A model generated the notes under the pieces. The model searched no databases. It worked only from the letters and a program-made list of their open reading frames with translations, and had not been told where the DNA came from. The position numbers were made by a program, and so were the translations under genes. Positions 1-9,584 of a DNA stretch of 64,000 nucleotides are shown piece after piece. How positions within the stretch are numbered: the first letter of the stretch is position 1; each line of letters opens with the position of its first letter. Source of the DNA: Castanea sativa (lineage: Eukaryota > Streptophyta > Magnoliopsida > Fagales > Fagaceae); the NCBI RefSeq assembly GCF_040712315.1, contig NC_134015.1, forward strand, positions 44,103,464 through 44,167,463, in the 5' to 3' direction.

Positions 1-310
1 TAGTAAAGAGAATAATGATAGATCAGTGGAGTGGCACAGACGTAATGTACCCGGACTTGTATAGGGGGCTCGGCCTGAAAAAGGAGGATTTGTCCAAGTA
101 TGATACACCGTTGATGGGATTTGATGGCCATATGGTGACTCCAGAAGGGTAGATTTCACTTCCGGTCAACATGGGAGGTAAGGAGGTAATGGTGACGTTC
201 ATAGTGGTTGTCTCTTTCTCGCCGTACACGGCAATACTCGGAAGGTTGTGGATCCATGACATGGGGGCTGTGCCGTCCACCTTGCACGTAAAATTCAAGT
301 TTTGAACTGG
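1..310 (+). pseudogene. Element 1 aspartic protease domain (partial, broken)
   Basis: Frame 3 of the plus strand reads a retropepsin-like stretch with the active-site region I-D-Q-W-S-G-T-D near nucleotide 17, followed by the conserved Tyr-Pro-Asp-Leu-Tyr segment and the later A-I-L-G-R segment near 230. The family normally has a Gly after D-x; here it is Trp, so the active site is probably lost. Stops interrupt the frame at 150-152 (TAG) and about 303-305 (TGA). It runs in the same frame into the reverse transcriptase region. Confidence 0.6.
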
Positions 311-440
311 AGAAGGGATTACAGTGATAAGGGGTGATCAGCAAGCGGCCAGATAGTGCTTAGTTGCCACGGCCAACAAACAAACTGAACCATTGGAATC
401 AACCAAGAAGGCTCCCTTGTAGCAATCACAGCAGCCCTTA

Positions 441-1513
441 GTGGAGCGGACCAACGTCACCAAAGACCTAGTTAAAGTAAAAATTTTGCCGGACGGAGAA
501 GGGAGTTTTCTAATAGGGGCAAGTTTGAGTGACCGAGAAAGGGTGGAGTTACTACTTTTTCTTATTCGAGACATAGATGTATTCACTTGGAGTCCATATG
601 AGGTGCCCAGGGTTGACCCTGAATTTATAGTTCACAAGTTGAATGTTGATCCTTTATACCTTCTTAAGAAGCAGAGGCCGAGAAGATCCTCTAAAGAGCA
701 TGTGGAGGCCGTCAGACAGGAGGTTGGAAAGCTGAGGGAAGCCAGGGCTATAAAGGAAACGTTCTTTCCAGAATGGCTTGCAAACACAGTGGTCGTGAAG
801 AAGAAGAACGGTAAGTGGAGGGTTTGTGTTGATTTCATTGATCTAAACTGAGCATGCCCGAAGGATCCGTTTCTAATGCCAATCAATTAGTGGACGTTAT
901 GTGCGGACACTCGAGAATGAGCTTTCTTGATGCTTTCCAGGGTTATCACCAAATTGCCTTAGCTGCCGAGGATCAGGAGAAGACTGCGTTCATAACACCT
1001 AACGCTAACTACCATTATATCGTGATGCCATTCGAATTGAAGAACGCGGGAGTCACTTACCAACGGATGATGACGAGGATGTTTAGGGACAAGATTGGAC
1101 GTACGGTTGAGGTATACATTGATGACATGGTGATAAAAAGCAAGCAGGAAGGGCAACACGTTGACGACCTTAAAGAGGTGTTTGAGATACTCCGACGACA
1201 CCAGCTGCGCCTCAATGACGATAAGTGCGCTTTTGGAGTAGGGTCCGGCAAATTCTTAGGTTATTTAATTACCAAACGAGGGATCGAGGTTAACCCCGAT
1301 CAGATTGAAGCCGTGAAACGTCTCAAACCACCGAGCAATCCTAAAGAGGTTCAAAAATTGACCGGCATGTTGGCTACTCTCAACCGATTTATCTCTAAAT
1401 TCGCTGATCGGTGCCGACCATTTTATCAGCTTTTGAAGAAATGGAGGGGGTTTCAATGGGACAAGGAGTGTGACAGTGCCTTCTTAGACCTTAAGGACTA
1501 CCTGGGATGAGCA
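441..1513 (+). pseudogene. Element 1 reverse transcriptase
   Basis: The frame carries the N-terminal linker (F-T-W-S-P-Y-E near 585), the W-R-V-C-V-D-F block (about 810-835), F-L-D-A-F-Q-G-Y-H-Q (about 920-950), and the catalytic Y-I-D-D-M box at about 1117-1131, all typical of Ty3/gypsy reverse transcriptase. It is one continuous frame broken only by a TGA at 849-851 inside the normally conserved L-N-x-A-C-P segment and a TGA at 1507-1509. Both are explained by CGA to TGA changes. The enzyme would copy element RNA into DNA in cytoplasmic virus-like particles if intact. Confidence 0.85.
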
Positions 1514-1860
1514 TTGACAGGCCCGGAGCCGGGAGAAGACCTGTATATGTACCTCTCAGTATCCAAGCATGCAGCCAGCTCTGTGCTACTGAAGGATAGT
1601 GGTGTGCAGCTGCCGGTTTACTACATAAGTAAGACATTTGTCGACGCTGAGACCAAGTATTTACCATTGGAGAAACTGGTGTTGGCACTCGTGCATTCCA
1701 CCCGAAAATTGCCCCCATTACTTTCAGGCTTACACCGTCCATATTCTGACCGAGTATCCTCTTCAGTCATTATTGAGAAGATCTGACTTTACGGGGAGGA
1801 TAGCTAAGTGAGGGACTCGGCTAGGCTCATTCGACATCGGATACAGACCGAGGAACTCAA
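1514..1860 (+). pseudogene. Element 1 first RNase H domain (frameshifted)
   Basis: The frame begins with L-Y-M-Y-L-S-V-S and the Y-Y-I-S-K-T-F / K-Y-L-P-L-E-K blocks seen after reverse transcriptase in Ty3/gypsy pol. Near 1710 the reading frame shifts, and the remainder (T-E-Y-P-L followed by R-R-S-D-F-T-G-R) continues in another frame to about 1860, where the second RNase H frame begins. It is non-functional as it stands. Confidence 0.7.
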
Positions 1861-2400
1861 TGAAGGGACAAGTACTTGCAAACTTTATTTCCGAATTCTC
1901 ACCAAAAAGTGTAAATGTAGTCCGCCTCGCAGAGATCAGGCCTTGGAAAGTGTTTGTGGACAGCGCGTCCAATACGGCAGGAGTGGGGGCTGGAATTGTG
2001 GTCATCACCCCGGAAGGGCTAAAGCTAAAGTACTCCTTCAAGTTGGGCTTCAAGGCTTCTAATAATGAGGCCGAGTATGAGGCTCTGCTTTCCGGACTAA
2101 GAGTTGTCATGGACTTGGGAGCCAAAGAGGTGGAAGTTTACTCGGATTCTCTCCTAGTAGTTAATCAGGTGCAAGGGAACTTTGAGGCCAAGGACCCCCG
2201 GATGATTGAGTATCTACGGCTAGTGAAGCAGACCATATGTAATTTCTCAAATGTCAAAATTGAACGGGTAGCTTGGGGACAGAATCAGCACGCCGACTCC
2301 TTGGCAACGCTAGCGTCATCAGTAGCTGACATGGTGCCTCGATTGATCAGGGTGGAGTTGGTGGCTGAACCAAGTATCACTGCTAAAGCACCAATTGCAC
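1860..2400 (+). pseudogene. Element 1 second (archaeal-type) RNase H domain
   Basis: This part of a long open frame (1860-2924) reads V-F-V-D-S-A-S-N-T-A-G-V-G-A-G at about 1950-1995, then N-N-E-A-E-Y-E-A-L (about 2060-2088), then Y-S-D-S-L-L-V-V-N (about 2138-2165). That supplies the D, E and D residues expected of an RNase H fold. This extra RNase H between the first RNase H and integrase identifies the Tat lineage. The domain itself has no stop. Confidence 0.85.
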
Positions 2401-3645
2401 AGGTCACCATAGCTGAAAGGTGCTGGATAGACCCCATCATTGATTTCCTTGCAGACAACCGGGCCCTAGAAGATGAGAAAGAGGCAGCCAAAGTACGACG
2501 AACCGCGGCCCGATATTGGCTACCTGCCGATCGGAAGTTATATCGAAGATTGTTCGAAGGACCATACTTGCAGTGTCTTTGTCCTAGTCAAGCTAAGGAG
2601 CTCTTGGCTGAACTGCACGAGGGTGTGTGCGGTAGTCACATGGGGGGACGCTTATTGGCTCACCGAGCAATGACTCAAGGGTTTTGGTGGCCGCAGATGA
2701 GGAAAGATGCAACCAAGCACACACGAAAATGTGAGCAGTGTCAAATACACGCCCCAGTGATCCACCAACCTACCGGGAACTTGAACCTAGTAAACAACCC
2801 GTGGCCATTCACCCAGTGGGGGCTAGACATAGTCGGGCCATTCCCTCGAGTTTGTGCTGGTGGCAGTAAACTACTTCACAAAGTGGGCAGAAGCAAAAGC
2901 GCTGGCGAACATCCGAGATGCTAACGCTAAGAGGTTTGTATGGAGAAGCATTATAACGAGATTTGGCGTTTCGGAGTCTCTTGTGTCAGACAATGGTTTG
3001 TAGTTCAACAACAAAGATTTTCGTAAGTTCTGCAGTGACCTCGGCATCAAGAATCGGTATTCTACTCCGGCATATCCACAAAGCAACGGCCAGGCAGAGG
3101 CCACAAATAAGGCCATCGTAAACGGACTAAAGAGGAGATTGGAAGGTGCCAAAGGAAAATGGGTCGAGGAATTGCCAAGCGTCCTATGGGCATACCGGAC
3201 AACTCCGAGGAGATCCACGAGAGAAACGTCATTCTCTCTAACTTATGGGGCAGAGGCTGTAATCCCCGCTGAAGTAAACCTATGCAGCAACCGAGTCGTA
3301 GGATTCGCTCCGGACGAAAACGAGAAGCTAATGGTGAAGCAGCTGAACTTGCTGGAAGAATACCAAGAATCAGCCACCATTCGTCTGGCAGAATATCAGC
3401 AAAAACTCGCTCAGAGGTACAATAGAGCTATAAGGAAGAGGGAGTTTGCTGGGGGAGATCTATTACTTCGTAAGGTCGTAGGGAATATGTGAGACATTAA
3501 TGCAGGGAAGCTAGCTCCATCCTGGGAAGGGCCCTACTGAGTGACTACTATTGCAAGGGCAGGAGCGTACTACTTGGAAGATTTGGAGGAAAAACCGCTT
3601 CGCTGGCCATGGAATGTTCACAACTTGAAAAAGTTCTATCATTGA
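2400..3645 (+). pseudogene. Element 1 integrase
   Basis: The zinc-binding H-H-C-C region is intact (about 2610-2750: H-E-G-V-C-G-S-H ... C-E-Q-C). The core starts with W-G-L-D-I-V-G-P near 2818-2840. A frameshift at about 2850 moves it into the next frame, which continues through S-D-N-G (about 2986) and the S-N-G-Q-A-E block (about 3082) to a stop at 3643-3645. Further breaks are TAG at 3001-3003, TGA at 3490-3492 and TGA at 3538-3540. All three fit single C to T changes from CAG or CGA. Confidence 0.8.
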
Positions 3646-3825
3646 CCGGTTATTCTCCAAAAATGTAAACTTGATGTAATTTTGCATTATTACGTATTTA
3701 ATATGACGGTATTTATTCATGCAGGTGCATTTAACCCCATTACTATTAAGTTATTATCGTCGGGCAATAAATATAGGGAGAATCGCGAGTGTGCAGACAA
3801 CTCATTCACGCTAAGGACAAAAACT

Positions 3826-4370
3826 CATCATCGGTTCGATTCCTATCACCGAGCAAGTGGAAACCTTAAGCTATCATTTTTCTAAGGTCAGAAACCGATC
3901 CTCAGTTCAATTCCTATCACCGAGCAGGTGGAAACCTTAAGCTATCATTTTTCTAAGGTCAGAAACCCATCCTCGGTTTGATTCCTATCACCGAGCAGGT
4001 GGAACCCTTAAGCTATCATTTTTCTAAGGTCAGAAACCCATCATCAGTTCGATTCCTATCACCGAGCAGGTGGAAACCTCAAGCTATCATTTTTCTAAGG
4101 TCAGAAACCTATCCTCGGTTCGATTCCTATCATCGAGCAAGTGGAAACCTCAAGCTATCATTTCTCTAAGGACAGAAACCTATCCTCGGTTCGATTCCTA
4201 TCACCGAGCATGTGGAAGCCTCAAGCTACATTTCTCTAAGGACAGAAACCTATCCTCATTTTGGTCCCTATCACCGAGCAGGTGGAAACCTTAAGCTATC
4301 ACTTTCTAAGGTCTAAAGCCTTTCCTCGGTTCGATTCCTATCACCAAGCAGGCGGAAACTTTAAGACATC
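3826..4370 (+). repeat. 71-bp tandem repeats between pol and the antisense gene of element 1
   Basis: The phrase TTCGATTCCTATCACCGAGC recurs at about 3835, 3906, 3977, 4048, 4119, 4190, 4260 and 4330, so the period is 71 bp with seven to eight imperfect copies. Each unit also holds a GGTGGAAACCTTAAGC-like segment and CTAAGGTCAGAAACC. The array follows the end of integrase by about 180 bp. Tandem arrays in the 3' region of Tat elements are an established feature and can give rise to satellite DNA. Confidence 0.9.
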
Positions 4371-4725
4371 ATTTTATTTTCTAATAACAGACACTAATCC
4401 CCGGGCAGAACAACTAATGTCCCAAGCCAGAATACCTTAAGGGCAGAAAGGCTGCTCCCGGCCCCCGGTAGTGAGAAAGTAAGGTATGATGAGCAGGTTA
4501 ACCCTGATCTTATAAAATCGGCAGTTATCAAACAAGCAACAATAAGAAGCACAATTTATACTGAACGACATTAATTAAAACACGAAAGATAAAGAAATTG
4601 TTCCATCGCCACAGCCCGACGATTTGGGCTCATCAAGCATAAAACCAACAAAAAGAAAAGAGAGCTAAGTTTTCAAACGGTAGGGTTAGAAGGTTGCCCA
4701 AACCTGTCATTGTTCGGCCTAGCTA

Positions 4726-5349
4726 CTAGGGGGTCTGATCTTGAGCTGTCTCAGCTCCGGTACGGATGTTGCTTGTAACCTCCAGGTTAGCAGCTTCCAC
4801 ATGAGCATCAATGTCCCACACAAGATCCCTCATGCTCGGAGTGTCTTCCTCGTCCGTGGCATCTGCTTGACTTTGAACGGGCGGAGGGGGGGCCGAATAA
4901 GGGATCTGAGTTGGATTCCACAACAGAGAGTCCTCGAACACCCCCATCGCTTTGAGAGCAACGAACCATCCCTCCTCGAATCCATGGCACCAAGCTTGGT
5001 GAACAATCGATTCCACCGATTTTTCAGCCTCCGAAAAGCCCGCGTTGTACCATTTTTCCTCACAGGCTTCTAGGGATTCCTTCAAGTCAGCAATTTGATC
5101 GGTGTGGGTAAGGTTCAAGCTGTCTGCCTTCGCTAACCTGAGTTTTGTCTCACCTAGCTTCGTCTCCAGGAAGGTCAGCTTGCTCTCGGCGGACTGACGG
5201 GCGTTCTCGGCGTCTATCACTTTCCGCTTCGATGCCACGGCAGCCTTCTCCTTCTCCCTGGCAGTAACCTCAGCAACAGCTTTCAGCACCTTCTCCCACT
5301 CAACAGCCTTGGCTGCATCCTTCAGCCTCCCGTCCATAATGCCGGTCAA
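4726..5349 (-). pseudogene. Antisense gene of element 1, C-terminal coiled-coil part
   Basis: A 207-residue open frame runs on the strand opposite to pol. About residues 15-100 are rich in Lys, Glu, Ala and Leu with heptad-like spacing, predicting a coiled coil. Then comes a W-Y-N-A-G-F-S-E block and a Pro/Asp/Glu-rich tail ending in T-A-Q-D-Q-T-P. The same order (coiled coil, W-Y-x-x-G-F, acidic and Pro-rich tail) is found in element 2 at 36371-36886. It is probably the last exon of a gene starting near 7007. Its function is unknown; such antisense frames are known from other plant Tat elements. Confidence 0.6.
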
Positions 5350-5547
5350 CTGTGCGGCCTGAAAGTAAAACAGTAACAGAGTGGTGAAACTGGGAAGAAA
5401 TCTACCCGTTACAACGTATGCGACAAAGGGAGTAGAGAATTACAGCAATGGTATGCCATTGTAGCTGTCTGACAAGCGTCTCGTCGTCGCCCTCTGAAAA
5501 GTAGTGGACATCCTCAGGCAGCAGGAGGCCTTGCACCATGCTTTGAG

Positions 5548-5916
5548 CTACCCGCCCCCTTTGCCTTTGTCCCATAGCCGAACGCTGGTAGTTGCCGGTA
5601 AGGGCTTATTGCCCAACAGAAAGGCAGGTTGCCAGCCGACCTCAGGCCCAAAGGAAGATGCCACGGTGGTATCAACCTGAGCCGCTAGTGGAGTAACGAC
5701 CGGCGTCTCCTGGATCCTGGGCTCGCCCCTTGTGCGAGGCGAGGTCTTGGGTAGGGTGTCACCTGGGACGAGAGTATTCTTATCAATGACTCGTTTCCTC
5801 TTTCTTGTCTCACCAACGGGAAGAGCAGGGACGGTCCCTTGGGGGGCTTGAGGTTGAGTCGTGGGGCCGGCACCGGGTATGAACCGAGCAAAGGTCATCT
5901 CCCTCTGCTTCACCAT
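5548..5916 (-). pseudogene. Antisense gene of element 1, middle part
   Basis: A 122-residue frame on the minus strand is rich in Pro, Thr, Arg and Lys, with a short basic R-K-R-K-R run that could act as a nuclear localisation signal. It has no recognised domain. It lies between the N-terminal conserved domain (6311-6949) and the coiled-coil part (4726-5349), as expected for a low-complexity linker. Exon borders cannot be fixed by eye, and whether the Met at its start is used is unknown. Confidence 0.45.
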
Positions 5917-6310
5917 TTTTTTCGCGTGGCCGGGTTCAACGCCCGAGGTGCCGGTGGGTTCGGTGTTTTCTTCCTCGGTTGCTAGGGCAGCGTTTTCAAG
6001 CTATTTGATGACTTCGTGTCTTCTTCGGTTTTGGGACACTCGCTCGGCGGATTCGTCCCTTACTTGAGCAATGTCATCTACGGTGGTATAGCGGGGGCCG
6101 AGGTCTCGGGCTTCACCATTAGTAAGCGTGGGTGGAAGGAATTTTTTGTGTCGAACGTATGTACGACAGGAGCGGACTGTCTACCAAAAGCGCCTGGCTG
6201 AAGTTTTGCCAGGTGGTGTACACTGGGTTAACACCGAGGATCAAGTGAGAGGCCTGAAGTTGCCCGTCCTCATGCACGAAAATCTCCGACCTAAGGACAA
6301 AATTGAGATC

Positions 6311-6949
6311 TCACGCGTGTATGACTCGGGAGTCAGGTAGGAACCTTTTTGATTCTACAAAAAATTCAAGGATAAACCGATCAATTAAACTCACAAATAA
6401 AAGATACAAAACCGGAATAGGCCGAGATTCTCGATACTGACCGACTGCACGTGGCAAAAGCGGGCAAAGTAGCTCATTGGCGAGCCAGTTGCTGTGCACC
6501 CGAACAAACTCTCCAGTCGAATTTCTGTTGGAGTCGGGCAGACAAGAGATAAGCCAGACTCGCATATCTCTGGTCTTTAAATAATAGTCGGTCGTAAAAT
6601 TACCACACAATTTGTACGTGAAATTGATGTCATGGTGGTTCAGTTGCAGCCCGAACATCTGATTTAGTCGGCTGACACAACTAATAACTCTATAAAAATT
6701 AGGGGGAAATTGGTCAGGGCACAGCTCATAGAATCCTAGGGTGCCTATGATGAGAGGGTCTACAGGAAATCTAACCCCATCCTCAAGTATAGATATCAAC
6801 GGAAAGAAGGCTGCGTTTGAGTCAGCCGCCCTCTCAAATTCGATACTGTCCACATTGCAGTATGCAATGTCGACATCTCCTGGGACACCAAAGGTCTCTC
6901 TAAAACTAGCCAAGGCAGCCCCAGGGGTGAGAAGGTGAGAAAATCTCAT
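6311..6949 (-). pseudogene. Antisense gene of element 1, N-terminal domain (plant putative gypsy-type transposon protein family)
   Basis: This is a 212-residue open frame starting at the ATG at 6949. It contains a block with F-P-V-D-P-L-I-I followed by F-Y-E-L-C-P-D-Q-F-P-P-N-F-Y-R-V. This resembles the plant protein domain called putative gypsy type transposon (Pfam Transposase_28), which is found in antisense frames of Tat elements. The homologous block in element 2 reads F-P-I-H-P-F-I-I then P-G-Q-L-M-P-N-S-W-R. Upstream are a TATA box (7128-7135) and a possible 56-nt intron (about 7007-6952). No catalytic function is established. Confidence 0.65.
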
Positions 6950-7127
6950 TCCTAAAGTATGAAACAGAAGAGAATCGAAAAGGAGAAGAGAGGCAGAGAA
7001 AACTTACTTTGGGCTCTAGGGAGTGAAGAACTGAGGAAGAATTTTTGCGCAGAAGAGGAATGCTCGGCAAAGGAGAGATTGGGAGTGAAAGGAACACGAA
7101 AAATGAAATAGAAGCCCAGAATGGGCT

Positions 7128-7135
7128 ATTTATAA
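7128..7135 (-). promoter_or_regulatory. TATA box of the antisense gene in element 1
   Basis: Read on the minus strand the sequence is CTTATAAATAGCCC, a strong plant TATA match. It is followed by a pyrimidine-rich leader, a possible donor GTAAGT at 7007, an acceptor TTTAG near 6952, and the ATG at 6949. The placement argues that the antisense frame has its own promoter just inside the 3' LTR. Confidence 0.55.
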
Positions 7136-7438
7136 GACTTTGAGGCATTTAATGAGGCAAGGAGCGGGAAAACCCTCCCAAATTCCTTTTGGGTAACCTT
7201 CCCACATGCGTGGGCACGGTTTACAAACCGTCAGATGGTTCACGAACCGTTAGACGGTTTTACTGAATTTTAATTACTAATGTGACGACTTGACACTGCG
7301 CCATTTTCGAGAAATCTGCTATGACGATTGCCCTGGCTGTGTGTAGGGAGTGTTCGTTCACGGGAAGTCATCATCATGACCTAACCCGGGATCCTTGATT
7401 CATCACCTGAGGCAGTGCATGAATCAAGGGGGGGCTAT

Positions 7439-8330
7439 TGTACGGGCGTTACCCTCCTTCAAGCCCACTTACTCAGAGGCCCATGGAGGTAATAACACGT
7501 GTAAGAACCTTACGCTGATCACGTGTAAAAACACTCGTGGCATGGCCAGCGAGTGTGAAGTCTCGCTGCCTCTAACAGATATGTCATCCGAGCAGGTTGA
7601 ACTTGGAATGCACGGCATCACTTAGGGGATCCGCTGCCATGCAGATAACCTACTGGTAGAGCAGGTTCCAACACCACTGCCACCCTCTCCCACCCATCAC
7701 CAAACATCCACTTAAGTGAAATGGTATTGGACCTTCCTTCCGTTGCCTAGGGAATTCCCCTGCCGAGCATTAAGTCTAGCGGTAGAGCTAGTTCCAATGC
7801 CACTGCTACCTTCCCCCACTCACAATTGAACATCCATTTAGGAGAGACAGTATTGGACCTCTCCGTTGCCTAGGGAATTCCCCTGCCGAGCATTAAGTCT
7901 AGCGGTAGAGCTAGTTCCAATGCCACTGCTACCTTCCCCCACTCACAATTGAACATCCATTTAGGAGAGACAGTATTGGACCTCTCCTTCCACCCACTGG
8001 AAGAGTGATCATGACCATTCCACTAACTTTGGTTATAAATAGGCAAGGAAGACTCAGTTGAAGAGGTTGGCAATTCTGTAGAGCAGAGACTAAGGAGAGG
8101 TAGTAATCACCTTGGAAAGAGGGGGAGAGTGGTCTTGAGAGCATAAGGGACTTGGGTACATGGGCTGCCGAGCATAGTATCCCCCATTGTAGGAAATCCA
8201 AAAGCCCACAATATAAATAGATTGTGAGCCCAAAACTCCTTCTAGGCCCAAAAGCCATATTCGGGCCCGCACAGATACCATTGGGGGACACCCTAATCTT
8301 GCATCTACATTTATGGACATTCAACCATAT
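7439..8330 (+). mobile_element. 3' LTR of element 1 (right end uncertain)
   Basis: The LTR follows the G-rich polypurine tract at about 7421-7434 and begins with TG. It carries a 123-bp triplication (7618-7986) and a TATA box TATAAAT at 8034-8040, after which the R-U5 part would run to about 8330 or a little further. Without the 5' LTR in view the end cannot be set. Confidence 0.6.
7618..7986 (+). repeat. 123-bp triplication inside the element 1 LTR
   Basis: The segments 7741-7863 and 7864-7986 appear identical over 123 bp by eye, and 7618-7740 is a diverged third copy of the same length. The identical pair must be a recent duplication compared with the divergence of the first copy. It sits just upstream of the LTR TATA box, in the U3 promoter region. 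Confidence 0.85.
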
Positions 8331-8467
8331 AACATTTCCAATCCCATCAATTGTTGCTTGATAAAACGTGTATGTTCTCTAATCTTCCAATTATTCTTTC
8401 GATCCTGTGATTTGAACTTGAATTTTATGCATTAGTTTCTTCCACTAGGGTGTACCTGTTTGTTGTA

Positions 8468-8471
8468 TAAA

Positions 8472-8522
<51 letters not shown>

Positions 8523-8570
8523 TATATGTGTGTGTGTGTGTGCGCGCGCGCGGGGGGTGGGGGGGGGGAA
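8468..8570 (+). repeat. Compound microsatellite (AT)n-(GT)n-(GC)n-poly(G)
   Basis: An AT run (about 8471-8527) passes into GT repeats, GC repeats and then a G-rich tract broken by one T. Alternating purine-pyrimidine DNA followed by G runs favours non-B structures and makes assembly errors likely. Confidence 0.9.
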
Positions 8571-9420
8571 CCAGATTAGCACTTAGGAAATCAAATGGTA
8601 CAAGGGAACCTAGATCATATTATTTGTAAGACCAAATACTACTTTTAATGTCAAACCCTTTACTTACCGTTGAATACTAGTAGTAATATGATTGGGTAGA
8701 CTGGTTAGTATTGTTGGAAACTCAACAAACTAATCTAGGAGAGTCTGGGTTTAAACCAATAACAACTGATGCAGAAACTTCCTGGGAGTGAAAACATAGT
8801 GTTAGGGTTGGCTTAAAGGATGTGATTGATCAATACATTTGATCATTTTGTTGGCACAATTTCCAGTCTAGAAATCCCATAGCATTAGGGTTTAAAGTAA
8901 TCGACTCTAACTGGCACAATTGCCCATCTAAAAATCTCATACATTCCAATTTAATATATCTACTGAATTGGATAGCATTCCCATCTAAAAAAAAAAAGTT
9001 AAGTGTCTTTTGGCATAGCTTATTTTCGTTGATTTATTTTGCTACACTGTAACTAAAAAGAGAGGAAAAAGGCTAAACCAAACTGACACAAAACTCACTT
9101 GAAAAAGCAACCTACTTCATTGTACACTAGCAATTAATTTTTATTAGCATACTCATGCAATTGTTTGATAGTGGTTATAAGGAACTGGCTTCAGTCCCTG
9201 CTTTTTTTTTTCACATGGCATACATGCTTAGAAGCACCAAAGCAGCAGCAGTCCATCCACAACTCAGAAAAAAACAACTCCCATAACTTAATATCTGTAA
9301 CATTTTATTATAGTATCGAAACTAGGATGAAACCACCAAGGATATCCGTCAAAAGTTAACACAAATGACCAAAATTATAATAAATGTATCAAACAGAATT
9401 AAAAACATAAACTAAAGTCA
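8571..9420. other. Intergenic region downstream of eRF1
   Basis: AT-rich sequence with short A and T runs. No credible gene, RNA or transposon end was seen. The part nearest 9584 is presumably the 3' UTR of eRF1. Confidence 0.5.
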
Positions 9421-9584
9421 TAATAATGGAATAAACTTTGCACGTTATCAAATTCCCAAAGCAGTGGAAGCACCTGATATAGCACATTATTCTTCATGTG
9501 ACTCTTACCCAGCTGCTCCAATCGCAGAAACATATCTGCTGTAATTTTTTTTTTGGGAACAATCTAACATCTAAATGAAATGAC

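Larger units (their letters stand above)
1..8330 (+). mobile_element. Tat-lineage Ty3/gypsy LTR retrotransposon, element 1 (5' part outside the window)
   Basis: The order protease, reverse transcriptase, RNase H, second RNase H, integrase is read on the plus strand from 1 to 3645. It is followed by tandem repeats, an antisense gene, a polypurine tract (about 7421-7434) and a 3' LTR beginning TGTACGGGCG at 7439. The second RNase H between the first one and integrase is the hallmark of the Tat lineage. The 5' LTR, gag and the start of protease lie left of the window. Pol is broken by several stops and at least two frameshifts, so the copy is dead. The right end of the LTR is uncertain because no partner LTR is visible; it lies somewhere between about 8330 and 8460. 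Confidence 0.85.

Noticed and set aside
4741..5073. Plus-strand open frame of 110 codons
   Set aside because: It is a shadow of the antisense coiled-coil gene of element 1 and has no recognisable domain.
7929..8324. Minus-strand frame of 131 codons in the LTR
   Set aside because: It lies over the LTR triplication and promoter with no recognisable domain.
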